The notes under the pieces are model-generated. The model did no database searches. It saw nothing but the letters and a program-made list of their open reading frames with translations, and was not told the origin of the DNA. This document shows, piece after piece, positions 22,093 through 22,504 of a DNA stretch of 22,504 nt (its first letter is position 1; each line of letters starts with the position of its first letter). A program made the position numbers and the translations under genes. The DNA is from an uncultured Methanobrevibacter sp. (GTDB lineage Archaea > Methanobacteriota > Methanobacteria > Methanobacteriales > Methanobacteriaceae): positions 1-22,504 of the forward strand of contig NZ_CALCYR010000263.1 in NCBI RefSeq assembly GCF_937906425.1. Direction: 5' to 3'.

Positions 22093-22504
22093 ATAATCAC
22101 TTCGAAAAATAGATGTATAAAATTAGTATATGATAATAATTTCAATATTTGGATAAAAATTTTTTAAATAAATATTTTTATTTTATTAAAATATTTTAAT
22201 TAATATTTTTAATCTTAAATTATCTTTTAAAAATATTCTTTAATCTGATATTAGCAAATATTCGTTAAGTAAATTGGAATAATTTTTAAATAAGCTGTTT
22301 TTTTTAAATCATTATTAATTTAACAATTTTAATAATTTAATAATTTAAAAATTTAATAATTTAAAAATTTAATTAATTTAATTTATTATTTTATTAATTT
22401 AATTCATTATTTTATTAATTTAATTCATTATTTTATTAATTTAATTCATTATTTAATTAATTTATTAATAATTTATCCCTCTTTTATTCTTTTAAAATGA
22501 ATTT
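22093..22504. repeat. A+T-rich upstream region of aCPSF1 with a 21-base tandem repeat
   Basis: No gene is seen. A 21-base unit, ATTATTTTATTAATTTAATTC, is repeated perfectly head to tail at 22385-22405, 22406-22426 and 22427-22447, with a degenerate fourth copy to about 22465 and a partial one before. Closer to aCPSF1, the minus-strand TCATATACTA (22124-22133) is a possible TATA box that would give a leader of only about 10-15 bases. Confidence 0.65.

Overview
The window is an A+T-rich stretch of an archaeal chromosome, most likely Methanobrevibacter or a close relative in the Methanobacteriales. The main reasons are a fibrillarin/Nop5 pair and a KH-type archaeal CPSF (aCPSF1); a family-B DNA polymerase whose reading frame stops just after the catalytic YxDTD motif, as in the two-subunit PolB of Methanobacteriales; a sulfolactate/malate dehydrogenase of the coenzyme M type; and G-rich Shine-Dalgarno sites set in very T-rich spacers. 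From memory, the gene order (CBS proteins, pheA, coaBC, fibrillarin, nop5, pyrD, pyrK, polB, sulfolactate dehydrogenase, purM, aCPSF) resembles that of Methanothermobacter, so this looks like core chromosome rather than a genomic island.

Layout: 1-831 is a T-rich spacer with one better-structured patch near 470-570. Two four-repeat CBS proteins follow (832-1746 and 2135-2953), the second closed by a strong hairpin terminator. Then come prephenate dehydratase (3334-4161); a two-gene set for a Ser/Gly-tailed membrane protein and a DcrB/PsbP-like exported protein (4474-5834); and coaBC (6140-7321). A gap of over 1 kb (7322-8397) holds no conventional gene, but does hold a 23-codon open frame with a good ribosome binding site, a hairpin that would mask that site, and three copies of a palindrome. 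The box C/D RNP genes nop5 and flpA follow on the minus strand (10445 down to 8398). On the plus strand are pyrD and pyrK (10792-12654), an AI-2E-type permease with a repeat tail (12869-14068), the large part of DNA polymerase B (14136-16049), and a DGC-domain protein with a small partner (16214-17012). The right end is all minus strand: sulfolactate/malate dehydrogenase, purM and aCPSF1.

How the genes work together: pyrD and pyrK make one dihydroorotate dehydrogenase; nop5 and flpA make the core of the 2'-O-methylation RNP; coaBC serves CoA synthesis, purM purines and pheA phenylalanine. The dehydrogenase may feed coenzyme M synthesis. aCPSF1 ends transcripts at U-rich sites, which suits the long T tracts behind most genes here. 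Most of the window is ordinary housekeeping. The less ordinary parts are the 7.3-8.4 kb gap, the locally unique tandem duplications found in nearly every spacer, and the split, acidic-insert polymerase. Several starts were moved downstream of the longest open frame because a Shine-Dalgarno site and the family's N-terminus point to an internal ATG.
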